DNA of 64,000 bases from G963665925 sp050596425 (GCF_050596425.1 NZ_CP192292.1:3224001-3288000), one strand, 5' to 3'. Counted from the first letter of the stretch, positions 26,569 through 35,513 are shown. The notes: a model not told the origin generated them from the letters alone. Program-made: numbers and translations.

Positions 26569-27303
26569 TTAAGAGCCCAGCTGATTCATAATTTTATCTT
26601 TTATCTTTTGAGGCCAGGCTTTTTTAACTTGGTCGATGACAAGTCCATGCCCCGCCTTGTTTAAAACCAAAATTCTATTTGACAAATCCATGGCTTCCTC
26701 AACGTCATGTGTGACAAACAATATGGTGGTTTCTGTGTTATTATGGATGCTTTTTAACAAGCTCTGCAGAGCCTTTCTTGTGATGGCATCCAGGCTTCCA
26801 AAGGGTTCATCCATTAATAAAAGCTGGGGTTCTAAAAGCATGGCTCTTGCTATGGCAACGCGTTGCCGCATGCCACCAGATAAGTCCGCAGGGTATTTGT
26901 CCATATGCTCTTGAAGGCCAACCATCTTCATTAGAAATTCTGCCCTTTTATGAAAGTCTTCTTTTGTTCCATTCAATCTCTTAGCATCCTGTCCAAGTAA
27001 GGGCAGAAGGACATTTTCAAAAGCGGTTTTCCAGGGAAGGAGCTGATCAAGAGACTGAAACACGATTCCTGTTGTCATGGCATCGGGTCGCTTCCATTCC
27101 CCCTTTAAGCATCTTGGTTGACGCCCTTTCTTATCCACCCCACTTGTAAGTCGGAGCAGGGTGGTTTTCCCCACACCAGTTGGTCCCACTATGGAAATAA
27201 AGTCTCTTTTTTTTACATCCAAAGTCAAATTGAAAATATGAGGGGTCTCAAATCCAATATCACACCTATCAAATACCATGATTGTTTGCGACAACTGAAC
27301 CAC
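26569..27303 (-). CDS. NitT/TauT-type ABC transporter ATPase
   Basis: A 244-residue nucleotide-binding subunit. Walker A GPTGVGKTTL lies near residue 41, the signature LSGGMRQRVAIARA near 142, and Walker B LLLMDEPFG near 162, with the downstream switch His in LFVTHDVEEAMD. It powers the importer whose permease and binding protein precede it. It overlaps the permease gene by about 35 bases. The reading starts at GTG 27303; a TTG at 27294 has a better-spaced GGGGTGG site and may be the real start. It is the last gene of a long minus-strand operon. Confidence 0.92.
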   Translation of the reverse strand: MVQLSQTIMVFDRCDIGFETPHIFNLTLDVKKRDFISIVGPTGVGKTTLLRLTSGVDKKGRQPRCLKGEWKRPDAMTTGIVFQSLDQLLPWKTAFENVLLPLLGQDAKRLNGTKEDFHKRAEFLMKMVGLQEHMDKYPADLSGGMRQRVAIARAMLLEPQLLLMDEPFGSLDAITRKALQSLLKSIHNNTETTILFVTHDVEEAMDLSNRILVLNKAGHGLVIDQVKKAWPQKIKDKIMNQLGS

Positions 27304-28060
27304 CCCACTTTCTCAAAGTTCTTCTCTCAACCATGTCAAACAGAAGGGTCTCAACAGTTAAACCTATAGCCATGACCGCAATAAGTCCTGCAAACATGCC
27401 GTCCGTATTCATAAAGACCCTATTTTTGAATATAAACCAGCCAATGCCGCCACCATCTCCTATGGCGCCGAATATCATTTCCGCACTGATCAGTGCACGC
27501 CAAGCCCTTGCCCAGCATGTCTTCATTCCAGAAAGTATAAAGGGAAGCATAGCAGGCAGCATTATGTGTTTCCACTTATCCAAGGTCTGTATTTTATAAC
27601 CTCTTGCAAGCTGTTCGTATATCTCTGGAAGGTTGCCACGCCCCGCCCTTATATTAATATATAGGGGCCATGAAGTCGCGTGGACCAGCACAGCTAGAAC
27701 CGCCTTGTCCCCAATGCCAAACCACAGCATAAAAATCGGGAGGACGGCTATGCCTGGAAGGGGATGCAGTAAAGTGCAAAGACGGTTTGTAATTTCTTCA
27801 AATATTCCAGAGCCTTCAGAAAGGATTAGAAGACCCATGACAAGGAGTGATGACAAGGTCATGCCCTTTATAACAATTAAAATAGACCTAATAATTTGAC
27901 CCAAGAGATCATCTTGTCTGAAGGCATCTTTCATTGACAAAAGCACATTGACAGGCCCTGGCAAAATAAGATCAGAGTATATTCCAAGCCAGTAGACAAG
28001 TTGCCATAAACCCAGCACAAAACCTATAAAAATCACATTTGTTTTAAAGTTTTTTGACAT
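27269..28060 (-). CDS. NitT/TauT-type ABC transporter permease
   Basis: A 263-residue inner-membrane subunit with about six helices, of the SsuC/TauC/BPD_transp_1 type. The ATPase-contact loop is visible near residues 140-175 (LARGYKIQTLDKWKHIMLPA). It begins just after the binding-protein stop codon (TAGTATG arrangement), with a GGGAG ribosome site inside that gene's end. It forms the membrane channel for the substrate delivered by the lipoprotein upstream. Confidence 0.92.
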   Translation of the reverse strand: MSKNFKTNVIFIGFVLGLWQLVYWLGIYSDLILPGPVNVLLSMKDAFRQDDLLGQIIRSILIVIKGMTLSSLLVMGLLILSEGSGIFEEITNRLCTLLHPLPGIAVLPIFMLWFGIGDKAVLAVLVHATSWPLYINIRAGRGNLPEIYEQLARGYKIQTLDKWKHIMLPAMLPFILSGMKTCWARAWRALISAEMIFGAIGDGGGIGWFIFKNRVFMNTDGMFAGLIAVMAIGLTVETLLFDMVERRTLRKWGGSVVANNHGI

Positions 28061-28061
28061 A

Positions 28062-29042
28062 CTAAGGCTCCCAAATCACAGGCTTTTCTTTGATGGTTTC
28101 ATGGATATAGTCCGCTTCAATCATGAAGTCAATAAAAGTGTCCATACCTTTTATATCCGTCTCATAGACCATGTTTTTTTCATATATATAATCTTTTAAT
28201 GTCTCTGTTTCAATGCCATAGGCTTTAGACAATATATCTAATGTTTCCTCTGGATTTTCTTGCATAAAATCTATGGATTTTTCGAGGGCATTTTTTATGG
28301 CTAGAACCGACTCTGTGTCTTCAGCCATTTGCTCACGCACCGTCCCAACAATAAAGGTAAAAGGACCACCAAAGGCCTCCTCGCCTGATATAACCTGCCT
28401 CATGCCTCTTTTTTCTTCCTCAAATATATAAGGTGGTGATGTAAAATGCAGGCTAATGTCTGATCCTGAAGTCAGCATTTGAACACCATCAGGGTGTTTT
28501 AGGCTAACCAGTTGGCTGTCAAAAGCATCTGACTTCCCCATTTCTCTTTGGGCTGCCATGGCCAGGAGTATATGCTGAATACTGCCTGGTTGAGGCAGAG
28601 CAATCCTATCTGCCACCTCAATATCCCTCAGTTTCTCAATAGAGCTTTGACTTGTCATGAGACCCAAAGGTGCCCTTGAAAGACCAGTAAAGACCTGCCA
28701 GTCCATACCATTTTCAAGGCCGATCAAATAAGGAGGAATCCCCATAAAACCAAAATCCAGTTCATCAGTTAATATGGCTTCACGGATAGCCGCCGTGTTT
28801 CCCAGCTGCACCCACTCAACTTCAATGTTTTCATTTTCCAGCTCAATAAGCCTTTTCTCTTCCATTATGGTTAAGGGGGCATATGCCAAGCCAAACTGTC
28901 TGGCAATTTTTATTGTCCTTACGTCCTCTGCATGTTCCAGCCCCGCTTGCCTTTGCTGACAGCCTGATAGAAACATTAAGGTCAGTAGTCCTATTATGCA
29001 AAGTCTGATTGAAAGATTTTTTCTAATTTGATTTTTTTCCAC
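28062..29042 (-). CDS. ABC transporter substrate-binding lipoprotein (NMT1/SsuA-like)
   Basis: About 326 residues. A lipoprotein signal ends in FLSGC. The mature part has the NMT1/thiamine/sulfonate-binding fold, with KIARQFGLAYAPLTIMEEK near the start and ELDFGFMGIPPYLIG. I prefer the GTG start at 29042: it overlaps the TAG stop of the upstream gene (TAGTG) and has an AGGGGGAA site. An ATG at 29060 is the alternative but lacks a well-spaced site. The ligand cannot be read from sequence; relatives bind sulfonates, pyrimidines or other small molecules. Confidence 0.9.
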   Translation of the reverse strand: MEKNQIRKNLSIRLCIIGLLTLMFLSGCQQRQAGLEHAEDVRTIKIARQFGLAYAPLTIMEEKRLIELENENIEVEWVQLGNTAAIREAILTDELDFGFMGIPPYLIGLENGMDWQVFTGLSRAPLGLMTSQSSIEKLRDIEVADRIALPQPGSIQHILLAMAAQREMGKSDAFDSQLVSLKHPDGVQMLTSGSDISLHFTSPPYIFEEEKRGMRQVISGEEAFGGPFTFIVGTVREQMAEDTESVLAIKNALEKSIDFMQENPEETLDILSKAYGIETETLKDYIYEKNMVYETDIKGMDTFIDFMIEADYIHETIKEKPVIWEP

Positions 29043-30301
29043 TAACGATTCCCCCTGCATCCTTTTATAAGAAGGTTGTCCCCATCTTTTGAAATGATTT
29101 TAAAATGCTTATAAAAGTTAGATATTTTGTGACATATGTCTTTTTCATTGTCTCCATAAATCAAACAGAAGCCAGCCCTGGCTGAAGCGTTCTCCGTTTG
29201 TGGCACGCAGTCTCCCACTTTGTAGTGACAACGAAAATCCGCCACGCCCTCCATTTGAAGCACACAGTCTTTGCCTGTGATCCTTTCGATGCTTCCTGGC
29301 TGAGCAAAATAGAGCTGAACACTGAGACAAGCCGAATTTTTTCTAAAGTCATAGGCTTTTAAAACATCTGTTTTGACTGGCTTTCCTTGGGCAATATTTA
29401 GCTGTTCACCCAATATGTCAAAGCCAGTAATTTTGGGTATGAACTGGTCTTCATAAGCACCGCCAATTCGACAAGCTATTTCATTGACAAGCATGCCCTC
29501 CTTGCCCACCAGAAACTGAAAATATATAGGTCCATTTTCTATTTCAAAAGCGTTTACGATTTTTTCTGTTAAGCGCTTTGCTGTATCACCATAATTTTCT
29601 ATGTGAACAGATGGATGTTCATGGGATACACAAACACCAATTTTATTGTCTTCTGAAAATGTCACACGGTCAGTCATGGTCAAAATATAAGTCTCACCAT
29701 TTTCAACCCAGCCACTCACTGTTACTTCCTGATTTTCATAATAAACTTCCAGGACGGCTTCTTTGGTTTTTGAATGCTTAAGTGTCTCACCAAGACCTTG
29801 TAAGACATCCTTGTGGCTGTAGACCTTAAAAATTCCCCTTTGTCCCTGGGAGTCCACTGGTTTTAAGACCCCTGGATAGGAAAACTTCTTAAGGCGGTCT
29901 GCCAGGTCCTGGCTCAGCAAATGCTCTTGTCCTATTATTATGTAGTCTACTGAGGGAATACCATGCTTTTTAAAGACCTCTTTCATATGCTTTTTATTTG
30001 TAACATAGAGGGCCGTCTTAGAATTTATTGGCGTTGGCAAATCCAGAGTTTCAGCCACTCGAGCCGCTGTTAAGACGGGCTGATCTGTGCCCACTGTTAA
30101 AACGGCTTCAATATTATGGGCTTTAGCTTCATGCAAAGTGTCTTCATAGGAAAATGTATCTGCAAGGGCTGTATAGGTTGCCAGATCTTTTCCTGGTGAA
30201 CTTTCCAAATAATCACTTACTAAGACTTGATCTCCTCTGTTAAGTATTCTTTTAATGGCATACAGCTGATTTGTTCCGCCACCAAGCATCATGACTTTCA
30301 T
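29042..30301 (-). CDS. ATP-grasp domain ligase
   Basis: A 419-residue protein starting at the ATG at 30301 (MKVMMLGGGTNQLYAIKRI) with an AAGGGG site. The open frame extends 27 more residues upstream, but those overlap the glycosyltransferase. It has a pre-ATP-grasp Rossmann-like part. The ATP-grasp core follows, with a nucleotide-binding lysine segment (YPGVLKPVDSQGQRG) and the metal-binding NEIACRIGG near residue 275. Such enzymes join a carboxylate to an amine or thiol through an acyl phosphate. Substrates are unknown. The stop overlaps the GTG of the binding protein by one base, implying translational coupling. A ligase tied to an importer and a glycosyltransferase is unusual. Confidence 0.87.
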   Translation of the reverse strand: MKVMMLGGGTNQLYAIKRILNRGDQVLVSDYLESSPGKDLATYTALADTFSYEDTLHEAKAHNIEAVLTVGTDQPVLTAARVAETLDLPTPINSKTALYVTNKKHMKEVFKKHGIPSVDYIIIGQEHLLSQDLADRLKKFSYPGVLKPVDSQGQRGIFKVYSHKDVLQGLGETLKHSKTKEAVLEVYYENQEVTVSGWVENGETYILTMTDRVTFSEDNKIGVCVSHEHPSVHIENYGDTAKRLTEKIVNAFEIENGPIYFQFLVGKEGMLVNEIACRIGGAYEDQFIPKITGFDILGEQLNIAQGKPVKTDVLKAYDFRKNSACLSVQLYFAQPGSIERITGKDCVLQMEGVADFRCHYKVGDCVPQTENASARAGFCLIYGDNEKDICHKISNFYKHFKIISKDGDNLLIKGCRGNR

Positions 30302-31115
30302 TTTTCTCAACCCCTTCATGGCCTTTTTTAACAACGCTCTCCACTTCAAAAGCCTTGTTCTTGCTTGCCAAGACCCCTTCAAACAAGGGACTCAAGTGTC
30401 CATAATAGGCCTGCAATTTCAAGTAGAGTTTTGCCAGTTTAAACAAGTTGTAATTTGAACTGCCCTCCTTGCGCTCAGAATAGGGCAGAATCACATTTGA
30501 AACCCCATTTGATTTTTCAAGCAAGAGACAAGAAAGATAGATAAAAGATTTCTCTTCATCCACACATGTTTCTGTTAAGATTCTATCTATAAGACTTCTT
30601 TGTATGGCTCTAAAACTGCTGACACGCAGACCCTTGAGCGCCTTATACTTTCTCTTGAAAAACCGAGCCGTTAGTTTTGATCCTATTTGGCGACAGAAGC
30701 CGTCGTCCCGTGTTTCAAAAACGCCATACACCAAATCCCTCCCCGCCTTCATTTGACAAAGTAAGCTTGGAATATGATGCGGATCATGTTGAAGGTCGTC
30801 ATCCATGGTTATAACCACATCACCGCTGGCATAATAAAGGCCACAGTAAGTGGCATTTTGTTGTCCATAATTCTTTTTTAGTTGGATTCCCACTACATTT
30901 TCATGCCGCCGACATAAATCTTTTATAACTTTAAAACTCTCATCAGGGCTTTTATCATCCACTAGAATAATTTCATAGGCCTGGTTGTTCAAGCCATTTA
31001 TCATAGTGTCATCTGTTCGCTTGACCAGTTCCTGAAGTGTCTTACCACCACAGTAAACAGGCACAACAATTGAAAGCATATGCCTCACCGTCCTCATTGG
31101 TTGACCCATTTCCAT
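30252..31115 (-). CDS. family 2 glycosyltransferase (soluble, GtrB/ArnC-like)
   Basis: A 287-residue GT2 enzyme. The start of the GT-A fold, MLSIVVPVYCGGKTLQ, is at residue 13. DDKSPD and the metal-binding MDDDLQHDP lie near residue 96. The acceptor-side region lacks the two C-terminal membrane helices of GtrB/ArnC, so it should be soluble or peripheral. It overlaps the ATP-grasp start by about 50 bases and begins 14 bases after the aminotransferase gene. It likely moves a sugar, possibly the amino sugar made by that aminotransferase, to a lipid or protein. Start at 31115 or the internal ATG at 31079 are both possible. Confidence 0.88.
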   Translation of the reverse strand: MEMGQPMRTVRHMLSIVVPVYCGGKTLQELVKRTDDTMINGLNNQAYEIILVDDKSPDESFKVIKDLCRRHENVVGIQLKKNYGQQNATYCGLYYASGDVVITMDDDLQHDPHHIPSLLCQMKAGRDLVYGVFETRDDGFCRQIGSKLTARFFKRKYKALKGLRVSSFRAIQRSLIDRILTETCVDEEKSFIYLSCLLLEKSNGVSNVILPYSERKEGSSNYNLFKLAKLYLKLQAYYGHLSPLFEGVLASKNKAFEVESVVKKGHEGVEKNESHDAWWRNKSAVCH

Positions 31116-31129
31116 TTTTCTTTAACAAT

Positions 31130-32313
31130 TTACAGAATATCCTTTAAGACAGCCTGTGTCCGCTCGATAATATGCTCCACCTCTTTATCGCCTAATTTAC
31201 TATGCAGTGGGAGTCGGATCAGACGGTCAAAAATTGTGCTTTCATATGCCAAAACCTCTTTATCTGCTTTTAACTTCTGTCCCATTTCTGACATGTGCAG
31301 GGGCATGAAATGTTTTCTAAGAGGTATCCCGTTTTGGGTCATGGCTTGATAAAAGCGTCTGGCCTTTTCTGTCGATTTAAAAAGAACATAGTATAAGTGA
31401 CCATTGGACACAGATTTATTAGAGCCTTGACCAGATGCTTGATCCGAATTTTGTTCAAATTCCAATTCAAAACCTTTAAAAAAGTCACTTCCTCGCATTC
31501 AAGGTTTGAAAATGTTCTTGTATAGGCTTTAATGATCTCCCTGCGTCTTTCCATTCGCATCTCAGACGTTTCCAACTGACCACGAAGCAGGGCCATTAAT
31601 ATATCTGATGGCACATAGCTTGATCCATATCCCTTCCATTCATACTTGGCCGCTTCACCACGCATAAAGGCCATACGATCTGTGCCTTTTTCAAGAAGTC
31701 TTTCTGCCTGAGAAATCAAACCGTCCTTGTCCTTATTAATAACAAGGGCGCCCCCTTCTCCCGACACATCATTTTTTGTACCATGAAAGCTATAGCACCC
31801 CATATGTCCAAAAGTGCCTAGTTTCTTGTTCTTATAGACAGATCCATAAGCCTGGGCCGCATCTTCAATGAGGATGATTTTTTCATCATCACAGTGCTCA
31901 GCAATGGCATCTATGTCATTGCACACACCTCCGTAGTGGACTGCTATAACAGCCCTGGTTCTCTTTGACGTGTACTTCTTGATTGTACTAAGGGAAACAC
32001 AAAGGTTGTTTTTCTCTACAGGTATTAAAATCGGTGTGGCACCCACCGCCAAGACCGCATTGGCAGTTGAAGGAAATGTATAGCTTGGAAGAAGTACCTC
32101 ATCCCCTTCTTTTATACCGCCTAGTCGGACAGCCATTTCCAGAGCGTGGGTACAGGACGTCGTCATTAAAACCCGCTTGGCTTTGAGCGTCTTTTGCAAA
32201 TATGATTCAACAGCCAAGGTGTTGGGCCCCCGTCCTGAAATATTGCCACTTCTTAGGGCGCTTAAAACATACTCTTCTTCTAGCCCGCAAACATCTATAT
32301 CGTGAAACTTCAT
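31130..32313 (-). pseudogene. DegT/DnrJ/EryC1 (WecE-like) aminotransferase, interrupted by a -1 frame change
   Basis: The first 270 or so residues, starting at the ATG at 32313 with an AAGGG site, are a PLP sugar aminotransferase. GRGPNTLAVESYLQK, DAAQAYGS and the region FHGTKND around the PLP lysine are clear. Near residue 278 the frame is lost. The C-terminal part (GHLYYVLF, GIPLRKHFMPLHMSEMG) continues in the -1 frame to 31130. The junction is the T6 run on the coding strand (31478-31483), within GTG ACT TTT TTA AAG. Adding one T restores VTFFKGFELEF. The in-frame U UUU UUA is also a known -1 frameshift heptamer. It may be a sequencing error, a mutation or programmed frameshifting. It would make an amino sugar nucleotide for the next gene. 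Confidence 0.85.
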
Positions 32314-32426
32314 ACGCAACCCTTCTTTTTTACAGTTAAACGAAATCCTTTTCCATAGGATTATGTTTTGTTATACTAATCTAAAAGTAAATCAAAGTAA
32401 CCTATATGTTTTCTAAGGAGAGCCCC

Positions 32427-32645
32427 ATGATTAAACTCGATTGTTTTGGTGAATTCTGTCCCATACCCCTGTTAAAAATTCAAAAAGAACTTAAGAATAT
32501 AGCTTCTGGTGACTCTTTGCTGGTTGTCACAGACCACAGCTGTGTTCTCGAATCCATAGAAGATTACTTGGAGCGTATCCCTTCAAGCTATGATGTCGAT
32601 GAAGTTATGAATGGTGTCTGGGAAATAACAATCACCAAGTTTTAA
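32427..32645 (+). CDS. TusA-family sulfur carrier protein
   Basis: A 72-residue protein beginning MIKLDCFGEFCPIPLLKIQ. The TusA/YeeD/SirA signature C-P-x-P is present as CPIP (Cys at residue 11), the cysteine that carries persulfide sulfur. The start is the ATG at 32427 with a CTAAGGAG site; the earlier ATG at 32406 is before that site. It is close to the second TusA-like protein encoded at 34549, and both probably serve the YeeE/YedE transporter. It is convergent with the LysR gene, with only nine bases between. Confidence 0.9.
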   Translation: MIKLDCFGEFCPIPLLKIQKELKNIASGDSLLVVTDHSCVLESIEDYLERIPSSYDVDEVMNGVWEITITKF

Positions 32646-32654
32646 TTAAAGTCA

Positions 32655-33551
32655 CTAGCAAAATCCTTCTCGTCCAATCTGAACAAGGGTTTCAATAGAC
32701 TCTTTGACTGATGCATTCACCTTATTTAGGACCTTGCTGACAAGGTGGATGTCATACTCCATATTGAGACCTTTCACTTCTATCAATTTGTACCGTTTTT
32801 CATAAAGTTCCCTTTTAACGGCTGTATAAGGTAAAAACGAAATGCCATAGTTGTTCTCAATAGAGGCTTTAACAGCAGATATGGAATCCACATCAAATAT
32901 GATATTCAAATCCTCAAAACTGAGTCCTGCCTGTAGAAGCTCACGACTTAGGCAGGAATTAATACTCTCAATATTTTTTAGTGTGACAAACTCATAATTC
33001 AAGAGGTCTTCAAAATCAATCTTGTCAGGAATGTCGTGGTTAAAGGCAGATACAAGAACAACCTTCTCAACCCCTATTCTGTGGATATTGAGTGACGGGT
33101 CGTTCACACTCCCGTTAATGAAGCCTAAATCGCAAATATCATTTTGAATGTCACGCAGGGTGTTGTCATTACTGCTTGATATAAGTTCATACTTATGGTT
33201 TGGATACTTACGTTTCACCCTGTAAAGAATACAGGGCAAGGAGTAGTTTACAAGGCTCCATGTTGCATTGATACGGACAGTGTCCATTTTCTTATCTATA
33301 CTTTCCATTTCATCAAGCATTTTTTCATAATTCAATATAATGTTTTCTGAGTATTTTAAGACAACAAGACCCATGTCTGTCGGAAAAACACCTTTATTTG
33401 ATCTGTTGAGCAATTTATATCCAAGAGCATCTTCGATACGATTGATCATTTGACTCAGCGCGGACTGAGAAATATGTGCTCGACTAGCAACCTTTGAAAT
33501 GCTTTTGGCCTCAACAACTCTTTGAAAAAGCTTTAACGAATCAATGTTCAT
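32655..33551 (-). CDS. LysR family transcriptional regulator
   Basis: A 298-residue LysR regulator. The N-terminal winged helix reads MNIDSLKLFQRVVEAKSISK with HISQSALSQMINRIE. It is followed by the two-lobed ligand-binding domain. The start is the ATG at 33551, with AGGAGG six bases upstream. It is divergent from the YeeE/TusA genes, the usual LysR arrangement, so those genes are the likely target. The ligand may be a sulfur compound, by context only. Confidence 0.93.
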   Translation of the reverse strand: MNIDSLKLFQRVVEAKSISKVASRAHISQSALSQMINRIEDALGYKLLNRSNKGVFPTDMGLVVLKYSENIILNYEKMLDEMESIDKKMDTVRINATWSLVNYSLPCILYRVKRKYPNHKYELISSSNDNTLRDIQNDICDLGFINGSVNDPSLNIHRIGVEKVVLVSAFNHDIPDKIDFEDLLNYEFVTLKNIESINSCLSRELLQAGLSFEDLNIIFDVDSISAVKASIENNYGISFLPYTAVKRELYEKRYKLIEVKGLNMEYDIHLVSKVLNKVNASVKESIETLVQIGREGFC

Positions 33552-33681
33552 ATCCTTCCTCCTAATCATATTATCTATATCATCCGCCGTCGCTATATTA
33601 GCAATACTTATAACGGAATCACGATTTTATATTAACAACCCTTTATTTTCAAGCTTTTAGTTACATTCTATATAAAAAATG

Positions 33682-33698
33682 CTTATAGTGGCGATAAG
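33682..33698. promoter_or_regulatory. candidate LysR operator (CTTAT-N7-ATAAG)
   Basis: A 17-base interrupted palindrome lies mid-way in the divergent LysR/YeeE intergenic region. A TATAAT box at about 33764 could be the YeeE promoter, though no good -35 is visible. Nothing else is seen in 33552-33831. Confidence 0.45.
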
Positions 33699-33831
33699 TT
33701 TTTGTGATATTGCTTCACAATTACTAATGTACCTCCTTTTCCAAATTGATGATAGAATGGACTTATAATTTTGTTAAATGTGTATCAAGATAAAAAGTGT
33801 TCTTAAATAGAATCTCTATGAGGTGATGATC

Positions 33832-34530
33832 ATGTCCGAATCGACAAAAACACCCAGTGAACGATACCAGTCAAAAGGTCCTACAACACGTACAAAAAGA
33901 AAACCTAAAAAAAATCAAATTCCAATTGGGCTTCTAGTGGCCTTATGTTTAATCGGCATTGGCATAGCCTTATCTAGCCAGTCAGCCATGTTCGGATTTT
34001 TCTGGATGACAGGTATAGCCTTTGGATTCATTCTCCAGAGATCCAGGTTCTGCTTTACAGCGTCCATGCGAGATCCCTATTTGACAGGTGGAACGGGTCT
34101 AACCCGTGCAGTTCTTATAGCACTGGCACTTACAACCCTAGGTTTTACAGCTATCAAATATGGATATTTTACCCAGGGACTTCCCATTCCAGGTATGAGC
34201 TATGTTGTACCCATTAGTTTTGCAACCTTAGCTGGAGCTTTCATGTTTGGAATAGGTATGGTTATTGCTGGTGGTTGTGCCTCTGGCACACTTATGCGCG
34301 TTGGCGAAGGCTTCGTTATGAATATGATTGCCCTTGTTTTCTTTATTATTGGTTCTCTATGGGGCGCTCATGACTTTGAGTTTTGGAATGACAATTTTAT
34401 TGCACGCAGCAAGGCAATCTTCATGCCTGACCTATTTGGATGGTTTGGGGCCCTTGTCATTCAGCTGACGATTATAGGCCTTCTCTATATTGCAGCCGTG
34501 AAATACGAACAAAAAAGATCCCAATGTTAA
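33832..34530 (+). CDS. YeeE/YedE family sulfur transporter, first half
   Basis: A 232-residue membrane protein. After a basic N-terminal tail come about six helices. It has the YeeE motifs RSRFCFTASMRDPYLTG and GGCASGTLMRVGEG, which hold the cysteines thought to relay thiosulfate. The ATG at 33832 has a GAGGTGAT site; GTG and ATG codons just upstream are less well placed. Standard YeeE/YedE (TsuA) proteins have both halves on one chain of 350-400 residues; here the second half is encoded separately at 34818. A TusA-like gene sits between them. Confidence 0.88.
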   Translation: MSESTKTPSERYQSKGPTTRTKRKPKKNQIPIGLLVALCLIGIGIALSSQSAMFGFFWMTGIAFGFILQRSRFCFTASMRDPYLTGGTGLTRAVLIALALTTLGFTAIKYGYFTQGLPIPGMSYVVPISFATLAGAFMFGIGMVIAGGCASGTLMRVGEGFVMNMIALVFFIIGSLWGAHDFEFWNDNFIARSKAIFMPDLFGWFGALVIQLTIIGLLYIAAVKYEQKRSQC

Positions 34531-34548
34531 TAAAAAGAGGTTTTTAAT

Positions 34549-34776
34549 ATGAATGAAATTATACTAGAATGTTTTAGTGAAATTTGTCCCGTCCCTCTTG
34601 TTAGAACTCAAAATACGCTTAAAGAGATGGAAATTGGGGACGTCCTAATCGTTCAAATTGACCATAGCTGTGCCATGATAAACATTCCTGACTGGGCACT
34701 GACAAATGGTCACAAGGTAGAAACTGACGAAGTCAGTGACGGTGAATGGGAAATTACAATTACAAAAATGAAATAA
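34549..34776 (+). CDS. TusA-family sulfur carrier protein (YeeD/TsuB-like)
   Basis: A 75-residue protein beginning MNEIILECFSEICPVPLVRTQ, with the CPVP sulfur-carrier motif (Cys at residue 13). It lies between the two half-transporter genes, 18 bases after the first. In characterised systems YeeD/TsuB accepts or processes the thiosulfate sulfur brought in by YeeE/TsuA. The C-terminal WEITITKM matches the paralogue at 32427 closely, so the two arose by duplication. The ribosome site is AAAGAGG. Confidence 0.92.
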   Translation: MNEIILECFSEICPVPLVRTQNTLKEMEIGDVLIVQIDHSCAMINIPDWALTNGHKVETDEVSDGEWEITITKMK

Positions 34777-34817
34777 ACTCACTTACAAAGTAAAATCTCT
34801 GTATCGGAGGTGCAATT

Positions 34818-35375
34818 TTGAAAATAGCAAAGGCTTTTTTTGATAAGATCAGGGACAACGAATTTTATAAGCAGTGGTTTCATAGTCCTTATACCTATGT
34901 GGTAGGGGCCGTTTTATTATCTGTTTTTCAAATCATCACACTGGCAGTAACAGGAGAACCATGGGGCGTGACAGGCGTTTTAACAAATTGGGGCGCCTGG
35001 ATCTATGAAGCTTTCGGCGGACAAGTTGATTCTTGGTATTACTTTTCAAGCACAGATGCCAAAACAACTTTTGAGTCTGGGTTATTAAATCATCCAGGTT
35101 CGATGCGTAACCTCGGTGTTATTGTCGGTGCCTTACTTGCAACACTTATGGCATCCCAGTTTAGAATCAAAAAAATACGGTCAAAAAAACAAGTTGTCAC
35201 CGCAGCGCTTGGTGGCCTATTGATGGGCTATGGCGCTCGCATAGCATTTGGCTGTAATATTGGTGCCCTATACGGTGGCATTTCTTCTCTTTCCCTTTCA
35301 GGATGGGTATTTGCCATCGGGATGTTTGGCGGTGCCATCGTTGGCAGCAAGCTCCTGGTAAAATACTTTATGTAA
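34818..35375 (+). CDS. YeeE/YedE family sulfur transporter, second half
   Basis: A 185-residue membrane protein from a TTG start at 34818, supported by a CGGAGGTG ribosome site. It has about four helices and the second conserved cysteine motif AFGCNIGALYGGISSLSLSGW near residue 140. It should pair with the protein encoded at 33832 to make a complete transporter. The charged first 25 residues are cytoplasmic. Substrate, by family, is thiosulfate or another sulfur species. Confidence 0.88.
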   Translation: MKIAKAFFDKIRDNEFYKQWFHSPYTYVVGAVLLSVFQIITLAVTGEPWGVTGVLTNWGAWIYEAFGGQVDSWYYFSSTDAKTTFESGLLNHPGSMRNLGVIVGALLATLMASQFRIKKIRSKKQVVTAALGGLLMGYGARIAFGCNIGALYGGISSLSLSGWVFAIGMFGGAIVGSKLLVKYFM

Positions 35376-35397
35376 ATAGGATGACCACTCAAATATA

Positions 35398-35466
35398 AAA
35401 CCCCAAAATGACTTGCCTGACTTAAAATAAATTTAGATCAGTCCAATCCATTCGGGGGTTCTGTTT
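35398..35466. terminator. possible bidirectional terminator
   Basis: AAAACCCCAAAATG and CATTCGGGGGTT form a long imperfect stem with a wide loop, between convergent genes. It is weaker than the other terminators here. Confidence 0.45.
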
Positions 35467-35513
35467 CCATCATATTCACTATGAAGCTGTAAACCTTATG
35501 CAGGTTAAATTGA

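Noticed and set aside
33569..33831. Possible riboswitch before the YeeE genes
   Set aside because: I could not draw a convincing conserved aptamer; only a LysR-type palindrome is visible.
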